A model generated the notes under the pieces. The model did no database searches and was not told the origin of the DNA. It saw nothing but the letters and a program-made list of their open reading frames with translations. Shown one piece after another: positions 1-8,009 of a stretch of DNA of 21,285 bases. Both the position numbers and the translations under genes were made by a program. How positions within the stretch are numbered: position 1 is the stretch's first letter; each line of letters starts with the position of its first letter. Source of the stretch: Bacillota bacterium (lineage in GTDB: Bacteria > Bacillota > Clostridia > DSM-8532); contig JAEZBW010000533.1 of NCBI GenBank assembly GCA_023426765.1, positions 1-21,285 on the forward strand, read 5' to 3'.

Positions 1-23
1 TGAGCATATCTCCCGCCTCGATA

Positions 24-280
24 TAACGGTGTGTTGCAATTGCTTACGCAATTGCTTCTGTTGTTATAAAACAAGCAGAGAAAACAGTAATATATTTTAA
101 GTTGTATGAGGCGGCAGAAATGGACGATACGACCATTACCAGAAAGGGCGGCATATCATCCTGAAAGAACAAGCCCACCCTGGTCGTACTGCGGATTATG
201 AGTATCGGTATGTCCTGGAGACGGGATTTGAAATCCAATATTTCCCTATGAGCAGGGTTATTGCTTTCTGGAACCGCTAA
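24..280 (+). pseudogene. Possible decayed gene fragment, unidentified
   Basis: Two short overlapping plus-strand open stretches look coding but have no start. One runs about 27-164, with residues such as KTVIYFKLYEAAEMDD, and ends at a TGA (162-164). The other runs 110-280 in a different frame, with residues such as TADYEYRYVLETGFEIQYF, and ends at a TAA (278-280). Reading from one frame into the other would give a continuous C-terminal segment, as expected for a frameshifted remnant. I do not recognise the family. The open frame on the opposite strand (44-304) has no ribosome binding site and reads as noise. This is a weak call. Confidence 0.2.
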
Positions 281-374
281 CATGTTTGTTTTACAATACG
301 GCATCCAGTTGGAGAGCTATTCATGGGTAATGCTTGCAAAATGCTTGAAACAGGCTTTTTTCCTAATTTGATAA

Positions 375-403
375 TTTACATTCCACAGATTTCTCCTTAT
401 ACT
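375..403 (+). promoter_or_regulatory. Sigma-A type promoter for the xylanase gene
   Basis: A -35 box TTTACA (375-380, 5 of 6 matches) and a -10 box TATACT (398-403, 5 of 6 matches) are separated by exactly 17 nt. Transcription would start near 410, leaving a leader of about 120 nt before the TTG start at 529. Confidence 0.65.
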
Positions 404-433
404 AGTGTTATAACCAAAATGGGTTTGTCCACG

Positions 434-471
434 CTGATCGGATGAAGCGTCCGGTTTTATCATCGGATCAG
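434..471 (+). promoter_or_regulatory. Leader hairpin upstream of the xylanase
   Basis: An inverted repeat has 12-nt arms (434-445 and 460-471), six and five base pairs split by one G-G mismatch, around a 14-nt loop. It lies in the predicted 5' leader, about 43 nt before the GGAGG at 514-518. It may be an operator for a carbohydrate-responsive regulator or an mRNA structure. No T-run follows it, so it is not a simple terminator. Confidence 0.45.
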
Positions 472-528
472 GTGCGGATAAAGCTGTTTGGGTTTCATTG
501 TTCTAATTTTTACGGAGGTGAGTTTATT

Positions 529-3500
529 TTGGGCAGTGTTTTACAGAGAAATTGGAAGAAGACTGTCGCATTGCTGACACTGGCTGCACTTGTTTTCATG
601 TGCTTACTGGTAAGCAGAGCGGAGTCGGTAACGGTTTATCATGAGACATTCGCATCGGGCAAGGGTGTTGCTGCGCAATCAGGCGGCGCCAACCTGAAAC
701 AGGTGACCGGCAAGGTATTCGACGGAAACGACGACGGAGCCGCCCTGTATGTGAGCAACCGAGTGAACAACTGGGATGCGGCGGATTTTAAAATCGCCGA
801 CATCGGTCTGGTAAACGGCAACACGTATACGATCACCATCAAGGGCTATGTTGACGCCGATGTGAATGTACCTGCCGGAGCGCAGTGCTGGCTTCAGACT
901 GTCGACAGCTACGGCTGGTGGGGCGGAGCGGATTTTGTTGCAGGCAAGGCCTTCACATTAACCGGTACATACAAGGCAGATACCAGCAAGGATACCAGTA
1001 TCCGTGTACAAACAAACGAAACAGGCGCTGCTGTTCCCTTCTACATCGGAGATATCCAAATCACCGGTGAACCGGCTGCAGCAACCGAAACTCCGGCTGA
1101 AAAGGTAACAGAGACCAAGCCTGAGGCTGAAACAACCGCAGCTGAGACTGAAGTTTATCATGAAACCTTCGCATCGGGCAAGGGCGTTGCCGTGCAATCG
1201 GGCGGTGCCAGCCTGACACCCGTCACCAGCAAGGTGTTTGACGGAAACGATGACGGAGCTGCCTTGTTTGTCAGCAACAGAACAAACAACTGGGACGCAG
1301 CCGATTTCAAGTTCGCCGATGTTGGCCTGGAAAACGGTAAAACCTATACGATTACCGTGAAGGGTTTTGTAGATGCCGATGCATCCATTCCCACAGGTGC
1401 ACAGGCCTGGCTTCAGACCGTAAACAGTTATGGCTTCTGGGGCAGCGCCGACTTTAAAGCCGGAGAAGCCTTCACCCTTACAGGCAAATATACGGTGGAT
1501 ACCAGCATGGATTCCGCTATCCGTGTTCAATCCAATGAAGACGGAAAGACTGTTCCTTTCTATATTGGGGACATTGTCATCACCGGACAGGCTTCCTCAG
1601 CCGCCCCCGCCGAACCTGCAGTGAACGACAGGGCTCCGGCAGAGCCTTTCACCACCATCACCTTTGAAGATAATACCGCAAATGGTTTTGTTGCAAGGGG
1701 CGGCGTTGAAAAACTGACCATCACCGATGAAGAAAACCATACCGAAGGCGGGAAATATGCTTTAAAGGTTGAAGGCAGAGAAATGGCCTGGCACGCTCCT
1801 TCGCTCCGCATCGAGAAAAATGTGGATCAGGGTGCTGAATATAAAATCACCGCTTGGGTGAAGCTTTTAGATCCTGATGCTTCTCAGATCCAACTTTCCA
1901 CCCAGATCGGTGAAGGAGATGGAGCAAGCTATATTAATCTTGCTCCGGCGAACGTCACTAAAGCCGACGGCTGGGTTAAGCTGGAAGGAACCTACCGCTA
2001 CAATAATCTCAGCAGCGAATATGCGACCATCTATGTTGAAAGTGCCAATAATGCCACTGCTTCCTTTTATATTGACGACATCTCCCTTGAAAAAACAGGC
2101 GCAGGGGTTGTCGAGATTCAAAAGGATCTGAAGCCGTTGAAGGAAGTTTATGAAAATGATTTTCTGATTGGTACCGCAATATCTGCTGAAGATATGGACG
2201 GTGTAAGATTCGATATGTTAAAGCTGCATCACAATGTGGTTACTGCCGCCAATGCGATGAAGCCGGATGCGATGCAGCGTATGAAGGGCACCTTTACCTT
2301 CGACGGCGCAGACAAACTGGTTGATAAAGCTCTGGCTGAAGGTATAAAAGTACATGGTCACACCCTGGTATGGCATCAGCAGTCTCCGGAATGGCTGAAC
2401 ACCACAAAGGATGCTGAGGGCAAAACGATTCCTCTCAGCAGGGAAGAGGCTCTTGACAATTTGAGAACCCATATCACCACAGTGATGGAGCACTTCGGAA
2501 ACAAAGTGATCTCCTGGGATGTTGTGAACGAAGGCATGAACGATAATCCGTCCAATCCCACCGACTGGAGGAAAGCTCTGCGTCAAAGCCCATGGTATCA
2601 AGCCATCGGCGATGATTATATCGAGCAGGCCTTCCTTGCCGCAAGAGAAGTTCTGGATGCGCATCCCGACTGGGATATCACGCTGTATTACAACGATTAT
2701 AATGAAGACAACCAGAACAAAGCTACCGCGATCTACAGTATGGTGAAGGAACTTAATGAAAAATATGCCGTGGATCATCCGGGCAAGCTCCTGATCGATG
2801 GCGTCGGGATGCAGGGCCACCACAACTCAAGAACCAATCCGGAAAACGTGAAGCTTTCTCTGGAGAAGTTCATTTCACTGGGTGTGGAAGTCAGCATCAC
2901 CGAACTGGATGTCCAGTCCGGCAATAACTTCACCCTGACCGAGGAAGAAGCGGAATATCAGGCTTACCTGTATGCACAGATGTTCAAGACCTTCAGGGAA
3001 AACTCCGATCATATCGCAAGGGTTACCCTCTGGGGCATTGACGATGGAACAAGCTGGAGATCTTCCACCAATCCGCTTCTGTTTGACAAAAACCTGCAGG
3101 CAAAACCCGCTTATTATGCTGTGATCGATCCGGATAAGACGATTGCAGGATACAGCAGGGAAGTTGCAGAAGCCAATGAATCCACAGCGCTGTACGCTAC
3201 CCCTGTGGTAGATGGTGTTGTTGATGCTGTGTGGGCTGATGCTCCGGTTATGGAAATCAGCCGTTACCAGATGGCATGGCAGGGTGCAACCGGTACTGCA
3301 AAAGCGCTGTGGGACGATAAAAACCTTTATGTTCTGATCCAGGTCAGCGATGCGCAGCTTGATAAGGGCAGCGCAAATGCCTGGGAACAGGATTCCATTG
3401 AAGTGTTTGTGGATGAAAACAATGAAAAAACCAGCTTCTATCAGGCTGATGACAGTCAGTTCAGAGTAAACTATGAAAACACCACATCCTTCAATCCGGC

Positions 3501-4170
3501 GTCAATTGAAGAGGGCTTTGAATCTGCAGTTGTGGTTTCGGGCACAAACTATACGGTTGAGGTGAGGATACCATTCAGAACCATCACCCCTGCCAGCGAT
3601 ACCGTGATCGGATTCGATGTGCAGATTAACGACGGCAAGGATGGCGCCCGCCAAAGCGTGGCAACCTGGAATGATGTGACTGGGAACGCTTATCAGGACA
3701 CATCTGTCATCGGAAACCTGAAGCTGGCTGACAAGGATGTTGCTAAAACAGCAACCCGCGGCGATGCCATCGTGATGATCCTGAAGGCTTTTGACAACGA
3801 ACCGCTTACAGACGTTCAAGATAATTTCTCCGATGCTGCAGGCGAAAATGCCGGTTATTATGCGAAGGCAAAAGCGATCGGGCTGACCAACGGTATCGGC
3901 AACAACAAAGTGGGTGCAGAGCTTCCGATGACCCGTGAAATGCTTTACACGATGGTTTACAACATGGGAACCATCGAAGGCAAGCTGCCGAAGACAGAGG
4001 CTTCCGCAGAGGATCTGTCCGGTTTCAGTGATTACAAGGAACTGGCCGGCTGGTCTGTGAATGGTGTGAAAGCGCTTGTTGATGCAGGCCTGATCAAGGG
4101 TGACAAGCTGAACCCGAAGGAAATTGTTACCACCGATGAAGTTCAGGAACTGCTGAACGGGCTGAAATAA
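529..4170 (+). CDS. Cell-surface multidomain endo-1,4-beta-xylanase (GH10)
   Basis: This is predicted to be a secreted xylanase that cuts internal beta-1,4 bonds of xylan and stays attached to the cell wall. Translation probably begins at TTG 529, after GGAGG at 514-518. The in-frame ATG at 442 lies inside the leader hairpin and would put 29 extra residues before the signal peptide. From the TTG (1213 aa): a signal peptide of about 32 residues with a likely SRA/ES cleavage site; two near-duplicate carbohydrate-binding modules (about 37-180 and 209-352) joined by a Glu/Thr/Ala/Pro linker; a third CBM22-like module (about 374-521); the GH10 barrel (about 536-870) with acid/base Glu668 in WDVVNEG and nucleophile Glu792 in ITELDV; a CBM9-like module (about 880-1066); and C-terminal SLH-type repeats (about 1070-1213). 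It appears to be transcribed alone, from its own promoter to the terminator at 4210. Confidence 0.93.
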   Translation: MGSVLQRNWKKTVALLTLAALVFMCLLVSRAESVTVYHETFASGKGVAAQSGGANLKQVTGKVFDGNDDGAALYVSNRVNNWDAADFKIADIGLVNGNTYTITIKGYVDADVNVPAGAQCWLQTVDSYGWWGGADFVAGKAFTLTGTYKADTSKDTSIRVQTNETGAAVPFYIGDIQITGEPAAATETPAEKVTETKPEAETTAAETEVYHETFASGKGVAVQSGGASLTPVTSKVFDGNDDGAALFVSNRTNNWDAADFKFADVGLENGKTYTITVKGFVDADASIPTGAQAWLQTVNSYGFWGSADFKAGEAFTLTGKYTVDTSMDSAIRVQSNEDGKTVPFYIGDIVITGQASSAAPAEPAVNDRAPAEPFTTITFEDNTANGFVARGGVEKLTITDEENHTEGGKYALKVEGREMAWHAPSLRIEKNVDQGAEYKITAWVKLLDPDASQIQLSTQIGEGDGASYINLAPANVTKADGWVKLEGTYRYNNLSSEYATIYVESANNATASFYIDDISLEKTGAGVVEIQKDLKPLKEVYENDFLIGTAISAEDMDGVRFDMLKLHHNVVTAANAMKPDAMQRMKGTFTFDGADKLVDKALAEGIKVHGHTLVWHQQSPEWLNTTKDAEGKTIPLSREEALDNLRTHITTVMEHFGNKVISWDVVNEGMNDNPSNPTDWRKALRQSPWYQAIGDDYIEQAFLAAREVLDAHPDWDITLYYNDYNEDNQNKATAIYSMVKELNEKYAVDHPGKLLIDGVGMQGHHNSRTNPENVKLSLEKFISLGVEVSITELDVQSGNNFTLTEEEAEYQAYLYAQMFKTFRENSDHIARVTLWGIDDGTSWRSSTNPLLFDKNLQAKPAYYAVIDPDKTIAGYSREVAEANESTALYATPVVDGVVDAVWADAPVMEISRYQMAWQGATGTAKALWDDKNLYVLIQVSDAQLDKGSANAWEQDSIEVFVDENNEKTSFYQADDSQFRVNYENTTSFNPASIEEGFESAVVVSGTNYTVEVRIPFRTITPASDTVIGFDVQINDGKDGARQSVATWNDVTGNAYQDTSVIGNLKLADKDVAKTATRGDAIVMILKAFDNEPLTDVQDNFSDAAGENAGYYAKAKAIGLTNGIGNNKVGAELPMTREMLYTMVYNMGTIEGKLPKTEASAEDLSGFSDYKELAGWSVNGVKALVDAGLIKGDKLNPKEIVTTDEVQELLNGLK
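637..1584 (+). repeat. In-frame tandem duplication of a CBM module
   Basis: Two copies, 637-1068 and 1153-1584 (144 codons each), encode clearly homologous modules. Both contain VYHETFASGKGVA, FDGNDDGAAL, NNWDAADFK, and a shared VPFYIGDI near the end. About three quarters of the residues match by eye. An 84-nt stretch between them encodes a Glu/Thr/Ala/Pro linker. Confidence 0.9.
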
Positions 4171-4209
4171 GATTTAAACAGTTCAGGCTGTAAAAACACC
4201 TGATGGAAG

Positions 4210-4246
4210 GGGACGTTGATCGCATGCCGGTCATACGTCCCTTTTT
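4210..4246 (+). terminator. Rho-independent terminator after the xylanase
   Basis: The arms GGGACGT (4210-4216) and ACGTCCC (4235-4241) pair over 7 bp, with three more pairs possible across a one-base bulge. Five Ts follow (4242-4246). It lies 40 nt past the xylanase stop codon. Confidence 0.75.
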
Positions 4247-4294
4247 CTTGAATCTTCTCCTTTTTACTTGCGGTGAATAAACAGTTCGGATATA

Positions 4295-5266
4295 ATGGAT
4301 AAAATTACAAAAATTCAGCTTTCCCGTTATATTCAGGGTACAACATCAACCGCAGGATGCGCTGCCCCAGTAGAGCCCGACCAAACAGGAAAGCGAGTTC
4401 AAAAGAATGAGATGACAATAATGTATGGCAATATTTATGAGCATTATGAAGCAGGCCTGAACCCGCCTGAAGAAACACATGACAGCCTGTGGTTTGTATT
4501 CAGTTCGGGCAGGCTGCTGATCCATACAACCGGTAACCGTATCCCGTTGCAGGGGGAACTGAAGGAAGCACTGATCCGGCAGGAACGCGCACTGTATCTC
4601 GGTCTGCTGGATGGTCATCCCTGCTATTGCGTCAATACGGACTGCAAAGATGGGGATGGCGAAAGCCTTTCTTTCAGAGAACTACGTTCGCTGTTTGGCG
4701 TCCTGGAGGAAAGTGAGTTTCTACTGGCAGGAAAAGCAGCCCAACTCATCCATTGGGATCTTACAAGCCGGTTTTGCGGCAGGTGTGGCCATAAAAATGA
4801 AGACAAGGCCGACGAAAGAGCGAAAATCTGTCCCGAATGCGGCTTGATTTTATATCCGCGTATTTCTCCGGCAGTCATCACAGTGGTGGTTCGGGATCAG
4901 AAAATACTGCTGGCTCACTCGAACCGTTTTAAAAGCAATATGTACAGCCTGATCGCCGGCTTTGTCGAACCAGGTGAGACACTGGAAGAGGCTGTTCAAA
5001 GAGAAATCATGGAGGAGGTCGGCATCCGGGTCACGAATATCCGGTATTTCTCCAGCCAGCCATGGCCCTATCCCGATTCCCTGATGATAGGTTTTATTGC
5101 TGATTATGCCGGCGGGGAGATACGGGTTGACGGGGTTGAAATTAATGATGCCGGCTGGTACGGGAATGGGAAATATCCCGAGTTGCCATCCAGACTGAGC
5201 ATCTCGAGAAAACTGATCGACTGGTATTTTGAACATTATGATAAGCCAGGTTCTGTTGGGGGTTAG
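4295..5266 (+). CDS. nudC: NADH pyrophosphatase NudC (Nudix, zinc ribbon)
   Basis: This Nudix hydrolase is predicted to split NAD(H) into NMN(H) and AMP; the family also removes NAD caps from RNA. A four-Cys zinc ribbon is visible (Cys161, 164, 179, 182), followed by a complete Nudix box GX5EX7REUXEEXGU at residues 222-244 with REIMEEVG at its core. The family-specific SQPWPYP motif is at 254-260 and separates NudC from other Nudix enzymes. The start is uncertain. ATG 4295 has no clear ribosome binding site, and the first 40 or so residues do not look like NudC, so ATG 4412 or 4421 could be the real start (281-284 aa, nearer the usual length). A terminator upstream suggests independent transcription, although no convincing promoter was found in the gap. 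Confidence 0.9.
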   Translation: MDKITKIQLSRYIQGTTSTAGCAAPVEPDQTGKRVQKNEMTIMYGNIYEHYEAGLNPPEETHDSLWFVFSSGRLLIHTTGNRIPLQGELKEALIRQERALYLGLLDGHPCYCVNTDCKDGDGESLSFRELRSLFGVLEESEFLLAGKAAQLIHWDLTSRFCGRCGHKNEDKADERAKICPECGLILYPRISPAVITVVVRDQKILLAHSNRFKSNMYSLIAGFVEPGETLEEAVQREIMEEVGIRVTNIRYFSSQPWPYPDSLMIGFIADYAGGEIRVDGVEINDAGWYGNGKYPELPSRLSISRKLIDWYFEHYDKPGSVGG

Positions 5267-5361
5267 TCTGCTAAAGTATTCGGATACGGAGATATTATCA
5301 ACCGGGACAGGCGGTTAAGACAAGCAGCAATCCTGGTAAAACATCTGAAAACTGCAAACCT

Positions 5362-5392
5362 GTTGAGAAACCGGTAAGACAGGGGTCTCAAC
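5362..5392 (+). promoter_or_regulatory. Inverted repeat before the cupin ribosome binding site
   Basis: GTTGAGA (5362-5368) and TCTCAAC (5386-5392) form a 7-bp perfect inverted repeat with a 17-nt loop. It ends 11 nt before the GGAGG at 5404-5408. It could be an operator or a structure affecting translation. It does not match a riboswitch class I can recognise. Confidence 0.3.
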
Positions 5393-5415
5393 GGTGGATC
5401 AAAGGAGGAATTCCA

Positions 5416-5781
5416 GTGGACTTTATTCAAAAAAAGGATATCGTTGTTTTAAAAAGCGACTTTCAGGAATCGCACCAGTTGTTGTGGAATGAGAACTCCG
5501 GTTCGGAACGCATCACGATTACCAGGGTGAATGTGTATCCGGGGAAAACTAACGCCAGGCACAGGCATGATCATTCGGAACAGATATGGATAGCGCTGAA
5601 GGGAACCGGAACATTGCTGCTGGCAAATGATGAGACCAGGGAATTCAATGAGGGAGATGTGGTTCGGTTCGCCGACAGTGATATACACGGCATCACAAAC
5701 TCCGGCACCGAAGAGTTTACTTACATATCGGTAACCTCGCCGCCAATCAATTTCAGGTATGCGTACAAGGGTGAGAAATGA
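5416..5781 (+). CDS. Small single-domain cupin protein
   Basis: This 121-residue protein starts at GTG 5416, with GGAGG 7 nt upstream. Cupin motif 1 is intact: Gly43, His49, His51, His53, Glu55 and Gly63 in the stretch around ARHRHDHSEQ. Motif 2 is looser: Gly80, His91 and Asn95 are kept, while the usual Pro is missing. The two His of motif 1, the Glu and His91 would bind one metal ion. Small stand-alone cupins of this kind are metal-dependent isomerases, dioxygenases or ligand-binding proteins, and the sequence does not reveal the substrate. Its neighbours do not form an obvious pathway. Confidence 0.8.
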   Translation: MDFIQKKDIVVLKSDFQESHQLLWNENSGSERITITRVNVYPGKTNARHRHDHSEQIWIALKGTGTLLLANDETREFNEGDVVRFADSDIHGITNSGTEEFTYISVTSPPINFRYAYKGEK

Positions 5782-5797
5782 TGAAGAGCTTCATCAT
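5778..5797 (+). terminator. Hairpin overlapping the cupin stop codon
   Basis: ATGATGAAG and CTTCATCAT pair over 9 bp around a two-base centre, so in practice about 8 bp with a 4-nt loop. The TGA stop of the cupin gene (5779-5781) is inside the left arm. The following bases AACTTCTTTTA are only moderately T-rich, so this is at best a weak terminator and may instead stabilise the mRNA end. Confidence 0.4.
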
Positions 5798-5894
5798 AAC
5801 TTCTTTTATGAAAAGAACAGGATAAAAATTGATCCCACTTTTTAACGAGGTACAGGGATGTTTAATGTAGAGCTTGGAAGGCAGGTGCGGTTAT

Positions 5895-6371
5895 ATGATT
5901 ATCAGAAGAGTAAACGGAGATTTAGAAGAGTGCGCAGGCGTCATCCGGAATGCGTTCATCACGGTGGCTGACGAGTTTCATCTGACAAAGGAGAACGCAC
6001 CCACCAATCCGGCTTTTTTGGGTGCAGATTCTCTGGAAAAGATGCGCGATAAGGGCGCCACCATGTTCGGAGCTTACGATGAGCAATCCTGTGTTGGGTT
6101 TGTTGCTGCACAGGAAGCAAACGAGGGAACCTTCTATATGGAAAGGCTGGCCGTGCTGCCTGAGTACAGGCATGGGGGTATCGGCAGAAAGCTGATGGAT
6201 ACTGTATTTGATTATGTCAGGGAAAACGGCGGGAAAAAGGTTTCCATTGGGATCATCAATGAAAACACGAAGCTGAAGAATTGGTACCTCCAATATGGTT
6301 TTGTGGAAACAGCCGTAAAACATTTTGAACATTTGCCCTTCGAGGTTTGTTTCCTGGAAAAACCAACCTGA
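5895..6371 (+). CDS. GNAT-family N-acetyltransferase
   Basis: The product is a 158-residue member of the Gcn5-related acetyltransferase family, which moves an acetyl group from acetyl-CoA to an amine. Motif A with the acetyl-CoA pyrophosphate loop is clear: VLPEYRHGGIGRKLMD, with Arg92, Gly95 and Gly97 as the R-x-x-G-x-G signature. The NWYLQYGF segment near residue 130 is the typical motif B region. I chose ATG 5895, which gives MIIRRV, a normal GNAT beginning; an in-frame TTG at 5874 would add seven residues. The Shine-Dalgarno sequence is poor for both. The substrate cannot be predicted. Confidence 0.85.
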   Translation: MIIRRVNGDLEECAGVIRNAFITVADEFHLTKENAPTNPAFLGADSLEKMRDKGATMFGAYDEQSCVGFVAAQEANEGTFYMERLAVLPEYRHGGIGRKLMDTVFDYVRENGGKKVSIGIINENTKLKNWYLQYGFVETAVKHFEHLPFEVCFLEKPT

Positions 6372-6426
6372 CAAACAGCTGTCATGTTTCCTGCGGTATA
6401 ATGGTTAAAAAGTGAGGAAGTACTCT

Positions 6427-6801
6427 ATGAAGTTTTCTGATATCTGCCTTGTGACAAAAGATGTACCGGCATTGGTTCATTTTTATGAAAGCATATTCAA
6501 TGTACAGGCCGAAGGCGACAGCATCCACAGCGTTGTTGCAGCAGGTGGGCTTGGTATTGCCATCTACAAAAAAGCTGCCGCCGAAACCGATATGGGCTTT
6601 GACTTTACCGGTTCCGGTTCCGGTTTTGTGTTCATCGGTTTTAATGTGGATGATGCAGACAGGGAATACCTGCGTATAAAGCAGCTGAATATTTGTCAGC
6701 CAACAGAACCGAAAGTGTGGCCTTGGGGAGCAAAATCCTTTCATTTTAAAGATCCGGACGGGAATTTCATCACGTTCAGAAGCTTTCCGGAGAACCGGTA
6801 G
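6427..6801 (+). CDS. VOC-superfamily (glyoxalase/bleomycin-resistance fold) protein
   Basis: A 125-residue protein with the paired beta-alpha-beta-beta-beta modules of the vicinal oxygen chelate superfamily. The opening region FSDICLVTKDVPALVHFYESIF and the closing KSFHFKDPDGNFITFRS match the usual first and last modules. At the usual metal-ligand positions it has Cys instead of His near residue 7 and Thr after PDGNFI where Glu is normal, so it may be a binding or sequestering protein rather than a metal-dependent enzyme. ATG 6427 has GAGG 9 nt upstream; an in-frame GTG at 6412 overlaps that site and is less likely. The terminator at 6861 follows. Confidence 0.82.
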   Translation: MKFSDICLVTKDVPALVHFYESIFNVQAEGDSIHSVVAAGGLGIAIYKKAAAETDMGFDFTGSGSGFVFIGFNVDDADREYLRIKQLNICQPTEPKVWPWGAKSFHFKDPDGNFITFRSFPENR

Positions 6802-6860
6802 AGCATTCCTGCTTGAGTATAGGCATGTTCACTGGGAAAACAAGAAAACAGGGAAAATGA

Positions 6861-6893
6861 AGCCTTCGCTTTTCCAAGCGGGGGCTCTTTTTT
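6861..6893 (+). terminator. Rho-independent terminator after the VOC gene
   Basis: An 11-bp stem (6861-6871 with 6876-6886), including two G-T pairs, has a TTCC loop and is followed by CTTTTTT. This is one of the clearest terminators in the window. Confidence 0.85.
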
Positions 6894-7055
6894 CCTGGGC
6901 GAAGATAGTCCATTGTGCATATTACCCGGTGAAAATATGGGCTGTTCGTTTCAACTGAACGAGTCGCCGGCTTTTTCCAAACACAGTTTTACCATGCAAT
7001 TTGATTTTTGTTGTATAATCAATGAAGACATTCATTTTGCTTGTGAGGTGTTACC

Positions 7056-7634
7056 ATGCTGGATAAATCCATACCCTATCATAATATTCTAATGGAAAGA
7101 AAAAAGGGAACCCCCCTGTTTCAGTACGATCTGCCGGAGGGGTTCCGGTTTGTGCTGTTCAAGCCGGGAGATGAAAATGCCTGGGCGGAAATTGAAACCT
7201 CCGTACTCGAATTCGACAAAGAGGATGACGCACTGTACTATTTCCGCGAATCCTATATGACTTACATGGATGAGCTGATAAAACGATGCCTCTTTATTGA
7301 AGACGCAGAGGGTAAAAAAATTGCAACGCTGACAGTATGGTGGACCTTTACCGGCACCAGATGCGATCCATGGATTCACTGGGTAGCCGTAAGGCCGGAA
7401 TATCAGGGCCTGGGGCTGGGAAAGGCGTTGGTATCCAAAGGAATGAAGCACCTGGTCGAGCTGGAGGGGGACAGGAATGCATACCTCCATACCCAGACCT
7501 GGAGCTATAAAGCAATTGGCATCTATCGGAAAGCCGGGTTCAAAATCACAAGGAAAAAAGGACTGGGCGGGTATGAAAACGACGAATATGAAGCGGCCAT
7601 GAAACTACTGGAAAAATACCTGAAAAGAGATTAA
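7056..7634 (+). CDS. GNAT-family N-acetyltransferase
   Basis: A 192-residue acetyltransferase with the acetyl-CoA loop at about 107-128: HWVAVRPEYQGLGLGKALV, with Gln117, Gly120 and Gly122 as the Q-x-x-G-x-G signature. The YKAIGIYRKAGF stretch near 151-162 is the usual motif B. The first 80 residues are an added N-terminal part rich in charged and aromatic residues and are not a second GNAT domain that I can recognise. The start at ATG 7056 is supported by GAGGTG about 6 nt upstream. A TATAAT at 7014-7019 could be its -10 box, but I see no good -35. The substrate is unknown. Confidence 0.85.
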   Translation: MLDKSIPYHNILMERKKGTPLFQYDLPEGFRFVLFKPGDENAWAEIETSVLEFDKEDDALYYFRESYMTYMDELIKRCLFIEDAEGKKIATLTVWWTFTGTRCDPWIHWVAVRPEYQGLGLGKALVSKGMKHLVELEGDRNAYLHTQTWSYKAIGIYRKAGFKITRKKGLGGYENDEYEAAMKLLEKYLKRD

Positions 7635-7646
7635 GTCAGCTGGGAC

Positions 7647-7682
7647 GGTTCTATTTGGTCGATAATTAAGTCAAATAGAACC
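7647..7682. repeat. Perfect 11-bp inverted repeat
   Basis: GGTTCTATTTG (7647-7657) and CAAATAGAACC (7672-7682) are exact reverse complements around a 14-nt loop, starting 12 nt past the GNAT stop codon. There is no T-run on the plus strand. It may act as a terminator-like end structure or be part of a small repeat element together with the next palindrome. Confidence 0.65.
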
Positions 7683-7687
7683 TCCCC

Positions 7688-7726
7688 TTAACTCATTAGA
7701 TTAAGTACGCAAGTCAAATGAGTTAA
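7688..7726. repeat. Perfect 10-bp inverted repeat, second of a pair
   Basis: TTAACTCATT (7688-7697) and AATGAGTTAA (7717-7726) are exact reverse complements around a 19-nt loop, followed by AAAG. Its right arm is preceded by AAGTCA, as is the right arm of the first palindrome (AAGT followed by CAAAT), and ATTAAGT occurs in both loops. Confidence 0.6.
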
Positions 7727-8009
7727 AAAGTAAACCAATACCAATATAAAATGATGGAACCTGGGAAATGAGATGCCGTTTCATATGAAGAAGAAAATCG
7801 AATTATGTCGAAAATGCAATGTCCATTTATCAGGAAATAATTGTGCATCTCTGGAAATATAGACTCAGACTCAGTAGAATGAAGCATGTGGTGAAACTTT
7901 GTTATGTTAAAGTGTTGAAAAATACTGAAGATTATTATACACTAGTAATACTGTAAAAAGATTTTGAAGTTTTGTCACAGAAAAAATTCATATCAAGGGG
8001 GAAAGTCTA
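7727..8009 (+). promoter_or_regulatory. Intergenic region with a candidate promoter for the TRAP operon
   Basis: This AT-rich stretch holds no convincing gene. A -35 TTGAAA (7915-7920, 5 of 6) is followed after 17 nt by TACACT (7938-7943, 4 of 6), with an alternative TATACA at 7936 after 15 nt. The AAGGGGGAAAG ribosome binding site of the next gene begins around 7995. Confidence 0.4.

Noticed and set aside
2218..2823. A 201-codon open frame on the minus strand inside the xylanase
   Set aside because: It lies wholly opposite the catalytic GH10 domain, has no ribosome binding site, and reads as a shadow of the real gene.
5267..5415. Possible riboswitch upstream of the cupin
   Set aside because: I could not match the conserved core of any riboswitch class; only a short inverted repeat is certain.
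5895..7634. The cupin, two GNAT and VOC genes as one antibiotic-resistance operon
   Set aside because: Terminators and gaps separate them and no shared substrate is visible; they look like independent small genes.
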